Shown here in pieces: positions 1 to 9,151 of a DNA stretch of 64,000 nucleotides (position 1 is the stretch's first letter; each line of letters opens with the position of its first letter). Position numbers and translations under genes: made by a program. The DNA is from Cladopsammia gracilis (Eukaryota > Cnidaria > Anthozoa > Scleractinia > Dendrophylliidae): contig JAJGOT010000508.1 of assembly GCA_022457155.1 (NCBI GenBank), positions 98,501 to 162,500 on the forward strand, written 5' to 3'. Under the pieces are notes generated by a model. The model saw only the letters and a program-made list of their open reading frames with translations, had not been told where the DNA came from and searched no databases.

Positions 1-757
1 CAATAATGAGTTTTTCTACATTGAAGAAAGCTGTTCTTTGATCTTGTTTTGCTTTCTTGAATACGGGCTGCAAAGCTTTTCTTACATCGTCCACTTCTTT
101 CGGAAAATCGTCTGACACTCCGAATTTAGCTCCTTTTTTTAGGTGTTTGATGTGAGACTTAATAAACTCTTTATCCTGATAAAACGACACCTTTGCAATA
201 ATGGGCCTTGGTTTTGCATCATTGTTGTTAGTTACTTTCGTAGGGATTCGATGTACTCTTTCAAAACTTATATCGTCAAGTTCTTCTTGAGAGATTTTCA
301 TTTCCTTTGCCAGGAAGTGCCGTAGAGTCTTTTCCGTATCTGTTGGTAATTCTTTGACGTTGTCTTTAATTCCAAAGAACTTGATGTTGCTACGTCGGTT
401 GTAACACTCTTGTTTGATTACACGTTTTTCGAGATTGTCTACGGCATCTAATTTCTTGTTCGCTTCGTTTAACTTTGAAGTTGTCGATTTCACATTTTGT
501 TGTAATTCTTTCAGTTCATTCTGTGTAAACTGCAGGCTTTCTTCTAAAGAAGTGATCCGTTTTTTCTGGCTCTCGAGTTCCGGCAACAGTGCGAGCACTT
601 TATCTAGCTTTTCTTCGATTTGTTGTAGTTTGGAACTACACATTGTGCAGCCATTGTGTTCCGCGAGAAGTTCTTCGTCTGTTTGTGAGCCGCGTTGTCT
701 CATTCTTTTCTTCCTTCGTCTTTCTGAAGGAGATGTCTTTGAATCGTCCTCGCTCAT
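1..757 (-). CDS. LINE ORF1 protein (coiled coil plus RRM-like), partial
   Basis: An open frame starts at an ATG (bases 757-755, minus strand) and runs off the left edge, giving about 252 residues with no stop. The N-terminus is acidic/basic and polar (SERRRKKRMRQRGSQTDEE). A long Leu/Glu/Lys-rich coiled coil follows at about residues 45-110 (LEESLQFTQNELKELQQ). Then comes an L1 ORF1p-type core: RRSNIKFFGIKDN, ERVHRIP, and RPIIAKVSFYQDKEFI, ending with an FNVEKLIIN stretch typical of the ORF1p C-terminal domain. ORF1p is the trimeric RNA-binding chaperone of L1/Tx1-type retrotransposons. The plus-strand frame over 414-770 is its shadow. Family assignment is from motif memory. The frame looks intact as far as it can be seen. 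Confidence 0.75.
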   Translation of the reverse strand, partial: MSEDDSKTSPSERRRKKRMRQRGSQTDEELLAEHNGCTMCSSKLQQIEEKLDKVLALLPELESQKKRITSLEESLQFTQNELKELQQNVKSTTSKLNEANKKLDAVDNLEKRVIKQECYNRRSNIKFFGIKDNVKELPTDTEKTLRHFLAKEMKISQEELDDISFERVHRIPTKVTNNNDAKPRPIIAKVSFYQDKEFIKSHIKHLKKGAKFGVSDDFPKEVDDVRKALQPVFKKAKQDQRTAFFNVEKLII

Positions 758-868
758 TTTTGCGGTTTAAAGAAGTGATTTGTCATGACCAGAAGCCGTG
801 GAAACTTCAAAACGACGGAGCTTTAAAAACTGCGTCCGCCATCATCGGTTTCTCGCCCCAGTCCATTA
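1..868 (-). mobile_element. 5' part of an L1-like LINE, truncated by the window edge
   Basis: The element runs right to left and leaves the window at base 1. Its 5' end can be placed at about 866-870, because the minus-strand Polinton gene reads smoothly up to that point and then turns into a short GC-richer leader (about 110 bp, with a GATGGCGGAC motif) that leads into ORF1. The 5' end therefore looks nearly complete, which is uncommon because most LINE copies are 5'-truncated. ORF2 (endonuclease/RT) would lie to the left of the window. The junction is an insertion into the Polinton. The left-hand junction and target duplication cannot be seen. Confidence 0.7.
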
Positions 869-1746
869 TAATAAACTATACTTGAACCGACCATTTTCGA
901 TTTACCAGATGATTTATGAAGAGGTAAATTACTCAACATATTTAAATCATTAAAAACTTTTATAGCGTTCATACTATATTTTGTTTTAGGATTATATCTT
1001 TTCGTTAGTAAATTAATCAGAGATTTATCAACATCAGCTTGATAAATTAATTTTCCACCACGATAAGCGTTTAATTTCAGATCGTTCATTAATTTAGGCA
1101 TGTCGATCAATAGTCCTCCATATTGATTATTTTTTTGAATTTTATAAGCGCTTCGTCTTGGTTGTTTGTACTTGCGTACCCCTTCACCTTGTTTTTGTTT
1201 TGTATATTGCGGTAAAATTTTTACATTCTTAATCGTTGTTAAATATCTGTCTAATATATCTCTTGTTCTTTCATATATTTTCAGATCATAATCGAGTTTT
1301 TGTTTTTCTTCTTCTGTCTTTGGTTTTCTCCTTTTCAAACCACCTATTTTTATACCGACACTTTTGTTTTCATCTTTAGCTTCATTATAAGTTGCAATTA
1401 ACTGTTCTTCATTCATTTTAAGTAGCTCATTAGGTTCATGAAAAGTTTCTTTTAAAAATTCTAATTCGTTTTCTGTGAACATCTTATTTGGTTCAGCAGT
1501 TATTATTTCGCCCTTCGGTGGTGCAGGTATCGGTAGCGGTATAGGTGGTTGGTCACCGCCAGGAAATGGTAGCTCTTTATTCAATGTTAAAATATCGTTA
1601 TTGGTTTCAACCAAATCTTTGAAACCGCTGGTCAAAGCCAATTGATTTTCTTTTAATTGTTGAATTACTTTGTCCTGTTTTTCATCTGTTTTTTTTTTCT
1701 GCTGTTCAATTAGCGGTTCTCTCAGAGTTTTAAAATAATCACTCAT
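823..1746 (-). CDS. Polinton-associated protein of unknown function, C-terminus overwritten by LINE
   Basis: 307-residue frame. The N-terminus is a charged helix (about residues 1-55, rich in K/E/Q, probable coiled coil), then a proline-rich hinge at about 63-80 (PPIPLPIPAPP). A Lys-rich middle follows, and then a more structured C-terminal block (about 225-295: YRGGKLIYQADVDKSL, LLTKRYNPKTKYS, FNDLNMLSNLP) that resembles hypothetical proteins I have seen in cnidarian Polintons but cannot name. The last ten residues are encoded by the LINE 5' leader, so the true stop has been lost. It is the only gene of the element on the minus strand and diverges from the ATPase gene. Possible roles are virion or scaffold protein; nothing in the sequence decides this. 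Confidence 0.6.
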   Translation of the reverse strand: MSDYFKTLREPLIEQQKKKTDEKQDKVIQQLKENQLALTSGFKDLVETNNDILTLNKELPFPGGDQPPIPLPIPAPPKGEIITAEPNKMFTENELEFLKETFHEPNELLKMNEEQLIATYNEAKDENKSVGIKIGGLKRRKPKTEEEKQKLDYDLKIYERTRDILDRYLTTIKNVKILPQYTKQKQGEGVRKYKQPRRSAYKIQKNNQYGGLLIDMPKLMNDLKLNAYRGGKLIYQADVDKSLINLLTKRYNPKTKYSMNAIKVFNDLNMLSNLPLHKSSGKSKMVGSSIVYYNGLGRETDDGGRSF

Positions 1747-1773
1747 CGCAACATCGCGAACTTGTTCTTTATT

Positions 1774-1866
1774 TTAAACCTCATTCTTTACTTCAGTAAC
1801 TGCTTTAGCAATTTTAAAGCCTTCAAATTCTAAATCTGCATATTTTTTGATCTTATCAAGATCCAT
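1774..1866 (-). CDS. Very small ORF upstream of the unknown Polinton gene (30 aa)
   Basis: ATG at 1866-1864, stop at 1776-1774, encoding MDLDKIKKYADLEFEGFKIA and ten more residues. It is amphipathic and Lys/Glu-rich. It lies 27 bp upstream of the next start codon on the same strand, so it could be an upstream ORF, a tiny gene, or the separated N-terminus of the 307-residue protein. The composition is protein-like, but 30 codons is too short to be certain. Confidence 0.3.
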   Translation of the reverse strand: MDLDKIKKYADLEFEGFKIAKAVTEVKNEV

Positions 1867-2002
1867 AATTTATTAAAATAGATTATTTAATTTATCTGCA
1901 AAATAAACATTTAAGTTATTTTTAAATATCTGTAAAATAAACACTTAAGTTTATTAAAAATATCTGTAAAATCTTAAATGTTTATCTACCTTATTAAATA
2001 AA
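1867..2002. promoter_or_regulatory. Divergent intergenic region with repeated motif
   Basis: About 136 bp of very AT-rich DNA separates the two divergently read Polinton genes. It holds three spaced copies of a TATCTGTAAAAT-like motif (or TATCTGCAAAAT), two of them followed by AAACA(T/C)TTAAG. This is a plausible shared promoter, inferred from position and repetition only. Confidence 0.35.
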
Positions 2003-2638
2003 ATGAAAATACCAAATTATGATGTGATAAAAAATAACGATAATAATCGTTCGTTAAATGATTTTCTTAATGAAGATTTTCGTATGTTAATAACAGGTCA
2101 AACTCGATGTGGAAAAACAAACACCTTAATGCATATTCTTAGAAAACCGCTCATTTATTATGATAAGATTTATCTATACTCACCAAATCAACATCAGGAT
2201 AAAATTCAAGACTTGCAAAAATTAATGGAAAACGCTAGTCAAAGAGTTGGATATGATATTTTAGAACTTCTTGGAGAAGATGATATTATGGATACAACAG
2301 ACTATCCGATCGATAATAGAAAAGTGGTGGTTTTTGATGATCTTATTAACGCTCCCCAAGCAGTTCAAAACAAAATCGCCAATCATTATACAGATGGTCG
2401 ACATCATAAAATTTCCCCGATCTATCTATCCCAGTCCTACCACGATGTTCCTCAGAAACTACGGCAGAACTGTTCCCACATGATTTTGTATCCACCAACG
2501 ACTAAAAAACATTTAAATCTGATTGCGCAAGAAAATCTAATAGATCCGGTTCTTTTTGATAAACTTGGTCCATATGAATTCTTATTTTTAGACAAAGAAA
2601 AGAAAAGTGTTACTAAAAACTTTGATGAGACTTTTTAA
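2003..2638 (+). CDS. A32/FtsK-HerA-type DNA-packaging ATPase of the Polinton
   Basis: 211 residues, close to the usual length for Polinton and virophage packaging ATPases. The Walker A loop is GQTRCGKT (residues 32-39), the Walker B is VVVFDDL at about 109-115, and a downstream YLSQSYHDVPQKLRQN segment (about 145-160) matches the polar sensor region of the family. By family knowledge the protein pumps element DNA into a capsid. The start ATG is the first in frame after the divergent promoter region. The next gene begins 30 bp after the stop. The frame is intact although neighbouring genes are broken. Confidence 0.85.
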   Translation: MKIPNYDVIKNNDNNRSLNDFLNEDFRMLITGQTRCGKTNTLMHILRKPLIYYDKIYLYSPNQHQDKIQDLQKLMENASQRVGYDILELLGEDDIMDTTDYPIDNRKVVVFDDLINAPQAVQNKIANHYTDGRHHKISPIYLSQSYHDVPQKLRQNCSHMILYPPTTKKHLNLIAQENLIDPVLFDKLGPYEFLFLDKEKKSVTKNFDETF

Positions 2639-2668
2639 AAATTATAACTTCGTATAGAATAACAGAGT

Positions 2669-3272
2669 ATGGGTATTTTTAATAATATCAGAAGATTCAC
2701 TAATGTAGATATCAGTGAATATATAAAAAATTTTAATCAACAAGTACAAGGAACCGGTTTGAAATTAGATGTCAATAACAATTACGATATTCAACAAAAA
2801 CGTCTTGTAAATGTTGGTGAAGGAGTTGATAATGATGATGCGATAACAAAACATCAGTTGGAAAATGCGCTATCAACAAAACCAAATCCGACAGATGTTA
2901 TTCTTGTTGATGGATCGACTCATATGACCGGTGATTTAGATCTCAGAGGAAATAGATTGATTCTTCCCGGAGAGATCGACATGAATAGAAAACTAATCAC
3001 CAATATGGACACGGACGAAGATAACGATTTATGCGCTGTCAATATGGTGACTCTGAAAAAATTTCATCCTAACGCTCCTGAACCAACGCATGAGGTCGTG
3101 AAAAATATCGATCTGAAAGAACGTTTCAATGTTGTCCAATCGAAACAACAGACTTAGTTTGGATATGGGAAATAATACGGTTTATAATGTAAAGGACCCG
3201 ACGGTTGCCGACCAAGGGGCCAATAAAAGATACGTGGATCAACTATCGACAATGGGGTCACTGGTTAGCTAG
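2669..3272 (+). pseudogene. Phage fibre/collar-like protein of the Polinton, frameshifted
   Basis: The first frame (2669-3157, 162 aa) starts MGIFNNIRRF. It carries repeated short beta-type motifs of the kind seen in tailed-phage fibre and collar proteins: DAITKHQLENAL, GSTHMTGDLDLRGNRL, DMNRKLITNMDTDEDND, CAVNMVTLKKF. The motif series continues in another frame just after the TAG at 3155-3157 (SLDMGNNTVYNV, DQGANKRYVDQLS) and ends at a TAG at 3270-3272, so a one-base indel near 3145-3157 has broken the gene. Likely role: virion surface fibre or penton-associated attachment protein. This is an inference from motif style; no fold is recognised with certainty. Confidence 0.55.
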
Positions 3273-4279
3273 AAATACTATCGACGTAAAACAAAAACTT
3301 GGGTTGGGAAACGGATAAGGCCGCCGAGTAGTAACGTAGAGACGTGGCAAGAAAAGCTAGCAGATGAACTGCATAAACCTATAAGACGAGAGTTTACTCG
3401 GCGGCGTGTTATTGTAAACGGTATCGATGAGATATGGTGCTCTGACCTTGTCGAGATGCAGAAATTAAGTAAGTGGAATAAGGGATATCGATATCTTCTC
3501 ATGGTGTTAGATGTTTTCAGTAAATACGGTTGGATTGTACCGCTGAAGAATAAAAAAGGAGAGAGTGTCGCAGAGGCGTTCAATTCGCTATTCAAGAAAG
3601 GAAGAAAACCGAAAATGCTGTGGGTGGATAAGGGAAAAGAGTATTACAACAAGAATATGAAAGAACTGTTGATAAAAATAAGATAGTGATGTATTCGACA
3701 GAGAATGAAGAAAAATCTAGTGTTTGTGAAAGATGGAACCGTACGATAAAAGAGAAAATGTATAAACAATTTACCGTTCAAAACAATACAAAATATCTTG
3801 ACGCGTTGCCGAGGATATTGAAAGAATACAATAATTCAAAACACCGAAGCATCGGTATGACACCTGTGGAAGCGTCGAAGAAAAAGAACGAAAGTGCTGT
3901 TTACTTAAATTTATACGGTAAGATGAAACGTACACAACCTCGACGATCGAAATTTAAAGTTGGGGATAAAGTTCGAATATCAAAATACAAACGCCCTGTT
4001 TTCGATAAAGGTTACACACCAAATTGGACTGAAGAGATTTTTACTGTCGATGCGATTCGATACACTAACCCTATAACATATAAACTGAAAGATGAGTTGG
4101 GTGAGGAGATAACGGGTTCTTTCTATAAGGAAGAGCTGCAGAAGGCTAAGCAGACCATCTTTCGAATTGAGAAGGTGATTCGACGAGACGCTCGAAAAGG
4201 TAAAGCGTTAGTGAAGTGGAGCGGGTATAGCGATAAATTCAACTCTTGGGTAGATTTTTCAGATCTGAAAGATCTGTAA
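3273..4279 (+). pseudogene. Polinton integrase (DDE core plus chromodomain), frameshifted
   Basis: The frame is open from 3273, immediately after the fibre-gene stop. An ADELHKPIRREF stretch is followed by the RNase H-fold core with IWCSDLVEMQ (first Asp), YGWIVPLKNKKG, LWVDKGKEYYN (second Asp), then YSTENEEKSSVCERWNR (catalytic Glu) in a second frame. The frame changes by one base at about 3668-3686, so the gene as it stands gives two pieces, up to 3686 and 3686-4279. The C-terminus (about 4153-4279) has a chromodomain: FRIEKVIRRD, ALVKWSGYSDKFNSWVDF. In Polintons this enzyme joins the element to host DNA. No ATG is seen before 3456, so the original start is unclear. Confidence 0.85.
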
Positions 4280-4363
4280 TGAAGATCTCTTCTTTTCATT
4301 TCACGTTCATGAAATGAAAATTTAAAATGGTATTAAAAAAATCTTGAGCATGATTCAATTAAT

Positions 4364-5833
4364 ATGGATTCACAAACTGTTCAACAGCTTAGGACAATTG
4401 CGCGGAAAAGCGGTTTGAAAGGTTATTCACGTTTGAGGAAGGCGGAGCTGATCAACCTCATCGAAAGTAGTAGAACTACTGTGAACAAGCGAGCACCAAC
4501 ACCTCCCCCACCACGCGGTATCGTTAATTTTATAGATGAACCCTCACCACCCCGAAGAAGAAAAAGACAACCTTCACCATCTCCGCCCCGAAGAAGGAAA
4601 AATAGACAGCCCTCTCCACAACCCCTAGACCACAAAGAAGAAGATCATCAATCAGAGATACCGCTAGGTAATGAACGTAAACGAAATAAGAAGAGACAAA
4701 AGACCCGTAAAACAAAGAAGGAGAAGGTCGTAGATAGTAATGAAAATAGATCTGAAAGATCTGAAGATGAACAAATTTCGACAAATAATAAGAAGAGACA
4801 AAAGAAACTAAAGAGGGAGGCTGCCCGTCCAACAAAGAAAATCAACCGTGCACAAAACAAACGTGGCGCACTGTTCTTACAAGAAAAACTAAACCAAGTT
4901 TTGAAAAAGATCGATAACCGAAGATTACCATATGAGATAATCAAGATAGGTGAGAATACAAGTAACAAGTTCAAATCGTTTTTCGATATATTCAAAGTTA
5001 AAATAGTAAACCCTCGTGAAATATTCGATATTGATAAATTACTGTTAGAAATAGGGCTCAGAGTAATAAAAGAGAGAGGGTTACAAAACGGTGACAAGAT
5101 TCGATGGATACTTAGTCATACGAGTTGGCATAAACCGGTCAGTACAAAACGAATCACAATCACAGATCAGCTTGGGACGGATCTCGTCGAAGAGATAGCT
5201 AGATTCATTGAATACAAGGATGTACCGCTCCCCGAGGTCAAAATAGAGATTCAGTCGATAAAGGTTCCCCGGGGTAAGGGTCGGTTACGTGTAACAAAAT
5301 TAAATGCCAGCGATAAAAAGAGTATAATCACAATCAAAAATAATGACTCAATCTGTCTTGCGCGAGCAATAGTGACGGCTCGTGCAAACATAAATAAACA
5401 AAAATGGACAGCATCTCAGTTGAAAAACGGGTTCAATAAGTCTAGAAAACTGCAGAAAGACGAAGCTATCAAACTTCATAAAGAAGCTGGAGTCGAAATT
5501 AACGAGGAAACGGGTTCAGATCTGGAAGATGTAAAGAGATTCGCGGAACATCTTAAGATTCAGATAAACATTGTAGACGGCGATCAGTTCAATGATCTGA
5601 TTTTCACTACTGAAAATGAGTACGATGGACAGATGATATACCTTTACAAAAACAAAAACCACTTCGACGTTATCACAAGTATGCCAGCGTTCTTGAGTAA
5701 AGATTATTATTGTCACACCTGTAAAAAGCCGTATACAAAACGCGATTGTCATAGATGCCCCGCAAAATGTACAGCATGCTTCAAGTACTTTCCACACGCA
5801 CTGGAAAATTTGGACCATTTACAGACTTCATAA
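4364..5833 (+). pseudogene. Polinton family B DNA polymerase, N-terminal part, cut by a transposon
   Basis: Residues 1-35 form a SAP/Rho-N-like DNA-binding motif (TVQQLRTIARKSGLKGYSRL). About 40-150 is Pro/Arg/Lys-rich and disordered. About 160-470 is the N-terminal region typical of Polinton PolB, with NDSICLARAIV (about 327-337), KNHFDVITS and a Cys-rich zinc-binding run YYCHTCKKPY, DCHRCPAKCTAC just before the break. True Polinton sequence ends at 5798; the last 12 codons (ALENLDHLQTS then stop) belong to the left terminal repeat of the inserted transposon. The gene resumes at 17158 in the matching frame. Polinton PolB is a protein-primed replicative polymerase; the N-terminal region carries priming or accessory functions. 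Confidence 0.85.
5799..5830 (+). repeat. Left terminal inverted repeat of the CACTA-like element
   Basis: Begins CACTGGAAAATTTGG and ends TTACAGACTTCA. It is inverted at 17123-17154 with mismatches at three positions. The preceding ACG is the target duplication. Confidence 0.9.
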
Positions 5834-6630
5834 AAGGTCTATAAATCTTGAATTTACAGACTTGGTACTTTCACCTGTTGAAAACAAAATCTCTGTAAAT
5901 TCGTTTGATAGACATTTTATATAGTTTTGTTGTCTTGTTCTTTATAAAATGTTTGTAAAATGTTTATAAATTCTAGGAGTTGTAGTGAGTGGAAAGACTT
6001 ACAATTTACAGACTTTATAAAATCTACCAACAATGTTTGTAAATCTACTATTTACAAAGATTTTATAATGCCTAGTCTTCTAATATAAAATGTCTGTAAA
6101 TGGCACTGCGTAATTTTAATTTTAATTCAGTTACCAAATCTCTGTAAATTAATGTGGTCCCCAAGAGCAACATCTAATGACAAACGAGGAATTATAGACT
6201 CGTAAATTGACACAAACAAACATAATCTTTCTCCGAATCGTCTATTTAGTATTTTTAAAGCTATATCCAGTGTTCACTCGCATAATCTAAGAAATTAAAA
6301 AAAAAAGCTTTTTCGTTCCTAGACCGAGTACTGAAGCAGGCAAACGAAGTTTGCAATAGCGCGGTTCTGTTCTCTGGAACAGCTTGCCTTTGAGCGGTAA
6401 GATGTAGCGCACTCTTAGCTCTTTTAAATCATGCATTTCCTTTTATCTAATTTAATGTTAGTAAATAAAGGATACTTTTTATAGTTTTTACTATAATCCC
6501 GTATAGATAATGAATTTAGTTAGACAATTTAATTTAGTTACGTAATTAATCTGTTGCTGATTAAGGCTCGACGGAAGAGCATGTATCATGAATTGACACC
6601 GCGTACGATAAATAAAGTTTACCTACCTAA
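5831..6630. other. Left subterminal region of the CACTA-like element
   Basis: AT-rich DNA with scattered short copies of TTTACAGACTT and of AATCTCTGTAAATT (for example near 5858, 5890, 6001, 6050, 6085, 6140). These match motifs in the array that follows and, inverted, motifs at the right end. No gene is seen. In CACTA elements such repeats are transposase-binding sites. Confidence 0.5.
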
Positions 6631-7157
6631 CGGGGCATTATAAAATCGCTGTAAATTGACGCAAACTGAGCCTGATAGAATCTCTGTAAATTGACGCAAA
6701 TGGGGCACTATAAAATCTATGTAAATTGACGCAAACGGGGCATTATAAAATCTCTGTAAATTGACGCAAATGGGGCATTATAAAATCTCTGTAAATTGAC
6801 GCAAACGGGGCATTATGAAATCTCTGTAAATTGACGCAAACGGGACATCATAAAATCTCTGTAAATTGACGCAAACGGGGCACTATAAAATCTATGTAAA
6901 TTGACGCAAACGGGGCATTATAAAATCTCTGTAAATTGACGCAAATGGGGCATTATAAAATCTCTGTAAATTGACGCAAACGGGGCATTATGAAATCTCT
7001 GTAAATTGACGCAAACGGGGCATCATAAAATCTCTGTAAATTGACGCAAACGGGGCACTATAAAATCTCTGTAAATTGACGCAAACGGGGCATTATGAAA
7101 TCTCTGTAAATTGACGCAAACAGTGCATCACAAAATCTCTGTAAATTGACGCAAATG
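6631..7157 (+). repeat. 35-bp tandem array, about 15 copies, with 175-bp higher order
   Basis: The unit is GGGGCATTATAAAATCTCTG followed by TAAATTGACGCAAAC. Copies vary at a few positions. The variant GGGGCACTAT recurs at 6702, 6877 and 7052, exactly 175 bp (five units) apart, so blocks of five were duplicated. The core AAAATCTCTGTAAATT is the reverse complement of the motif repeated near the right end of the element. Confidence 0.9.
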
Positions 7158-7277
7158 AGTACAACCGACTATTTTTTTTTTAGTAAAGTAGGCATTGTAC
7201 TCGATATTTTGAGTTAGTTTACTTAAAATTTGACTTAAATATTTAATCCAACATAAGTGAGTTGAAACAACTCCTTA

Positions 7278-8286
7278 GGGACTGTGCAATAATTATCAGG
7301 AGGGGGTTGGAAAATGGGCTTCAAGTAGGAAAATATTAGGTAATACCCCCTTCTAAAGGAGTGAATTTAGTAATTGCCCCCCTGATCAGTCAGAAATTTT
7401 GTACGACCCCCCCCCCCCCCCTCTTCACACAACTTTTATACACAATTACCCAACATTTTCTTAATATACACCTATCTGTTATTGCTACGAGGTAATGTTT
7501 GTTCAGACGTGGATATACAGCAATGCTACATGTTTACTTGTTGGACATCCGTATCTGGAACAAACATGACCTCGAAGCAGTACGTGTTCAACAAAGCCAT
7601 CCGATTCCACTTCTGAATCACTTGATTGCGAATCCGATCGCGAGTTGCTTGCACTGGAACTCATTTCCTCGTTAACGTTCTCTTGGGTTTCTCGTGGGAT
7701 GCAAGAATGATCACCACGAGCGTACTGGAGAACTCGTTCAACCAGTGCCACTTTACCTCCACTGATCTTAAGACCATGCTGGTTGAGGTGCATCTTCAAT
7801 CTGTTGCAATATGATTACCTATGTTGTAGAGAAATTATGCCGATTTTGGTGCAATTATTATTTTGTCTGCAGTGGTTCAAATTTATTTTGAACCAGTGCA
7901 AAATATTTGAACTGGAACAAAATATTTTCACCATGCAAGGCAAAATATTTGCACTGGCGTATAATTATATTCTACTGTTCAAATGTTGTGGACAATTCAA
8001 ATTTAAACAGCCAGGAACTCTTTATTACAATATTCGTCTCTATATTATAGAGATAGAGAAGAATAGATAATCGTATTGCAACAGATTGAAATTGCAGTTC
8101 AGCCACAGAACAGATCATCAAGCCTTTCAGTGTGAACTATGAACACTTAAAACAAAATGTTAAGCCCCCTCCTCTCGAGTGCCTTATTTTACTTTGAGTC
8201 CCCCTTTCCTTGCCTTGATTTTACTTTATGCCCCCCCCCCCCCCTCTGGTTTTCCAACCCCCTCCTGATAATTATTGCACAGTCCC
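7278..8286. mobile_element. PIF/Harbinger-like element nested in the CACTA-like element
   Basis: The two ends are a perfect inverted repeat of at least 35 bp starting GGGACTGTGCAATAATTATC. They are flanked by a TTA duplication (7275-7277 and 8287-8289). A second, unoccupied copy of the target sequence (GTGAGTTGAAACAACTC then TTTATTTTG) lies at about 9015-9040 and supports the insertion. A 3-bp TTA duplication and GGG ends fit PIF/Harbinger. The body contains C/G homopolymers, a degenerate ORF on the minus strand and palindromic AAATATTTGAACTGG-type repeats. Confidence 0.7.
7503..7799 (-). CDS. ORF with SAP-like motif inside the Harbinger-like element
   Basis: 98 residues. The N-terminal 30 residues (LNQHGLKISGGKVALVERVL) fit the SAP helix-extended-helix DNA-binding motif. 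A Ser/Asp-rich acidic linker (SSASNSRSDSQSSDSEVESD) and a Cys-containing tail follow. It could be a captured fragment of a host or transposon SAP protein. It is short and sits in decayed DNA, so it may be a relict exon rather than a gene. Confidence 0.35.
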   Translation of the reverse strand: MKMHLNQHGLKISGGKVALVERVLQYARGDHSCIPRETQENVNEEMSSSASNSRSDSQSSDSEVESDGFVEHVLLRGHVCSRYGCPTSKHVALLYIHV

Positions 8287-8405
8287 TTATTTTGCCGAGA
8301 AAATCAAGTGAAAGTCACCTTTTACTCAAACATACCATTAAAAACTTACTCACCGCAGTGAGTAAGTGCTTCTCACTCAAATTCAAAATATGAGTTAATT
8401 CTTAA

Positions 8406-9001
8406 CCCTATTCAGCCTGGGCTTTTTTGAGTTTCTGAGCCTGGGGGGGGGGGGCACATTGTGCCCCCCCCCCTTCGTAACTTCAAGAACATTAAGGCTA
8501 TGACAATGAAACCTAGAGGGTACATAGTACGTCCAAAACTGTCTCCTTTGCGGTCCGCACAATGGAACGATGACGCCATATGACGTAGTTATTAGGTAAT
8601 TAGTTATGCGACCGCCATCTTGGATCCGCCATCTTGGATTTCTGAATTTTTTAAAACCTCTTAAAAACCGTCCAAATTCACCCAAAATTAATGAAAACCA
8701 ATAAATAAACGATAAATGACGTAAAAATATAAAAGTTATACCAATAAACATTGTTTTTCTTCATTCAAAGGTATAAATACGCAAATTTCAAAAAACATGG
8801 CTGTCGAAATCTTGTTGCCATGGAAACATCAAGTCACGTGATCAAAAATTGTCATATGAAATTGTTGCTAGATAAATTTTAGGAAAAGTTACAAAGTTTG
8901 ATGGCGTTTGAATACATATTAAGGAAGTTATGAATGTTCAAAGTTAGCGCGGGCACTTCGTGCCCCCGCCCCCCCCCCCCCCCCCCCCAGGCCGAATAGG
9001 G
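8406..9001. mobile_element. TTAA-flanked piggyBac-type MITE
   Basis: Ends are inverted: CCCTATTCAGCCTGG at left and, read inward on the other strand, CCCTATTCGGCCTGG at right. Each is bordered by TTAA (8402-8405 and 9002-9005). Next to both ends are G or C homopolymers and a GGGCACnnnGTGCCC-type hairpin. CCC ends and TTAA duplications fit piggyBac. There is no coding capacity. Confidence 0.7.
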
Positions 9002-9151
9002 TTAACCCAATAAAGTGAGTTGAAACAACTCTTTATTTTGAGTGAACTTAGTGTAACAGTCTGACATCTACTCAAACGTGAGCAAAAGCACACACATAAG
9101 AGATTGCCGCTTCCGTCGCGAGCGACAGCGAGAAAAAACGTATCATTCAAA

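Noticed and set aside
414..885. Plus-strand open frames of 118 and 98 codons
   Set aside because: They are antisense shadows of the LINE ORF1, whose protein motifs are clear.
4423..5097. Minus-strand frames of 70-149 codons
   Set aside because: Antisense to the Lys/Arg-rich polymerase N-terminus, with Ser/Phe/Leu-rich composition typical of shadows.
6631..7157. Regular 35-bp repeats resembling a CRISPR array
   Set aside because: Units are directly tandem with no unique spacers, vary together in 175-bp blocks, and lie in a eukaryotic transposon.
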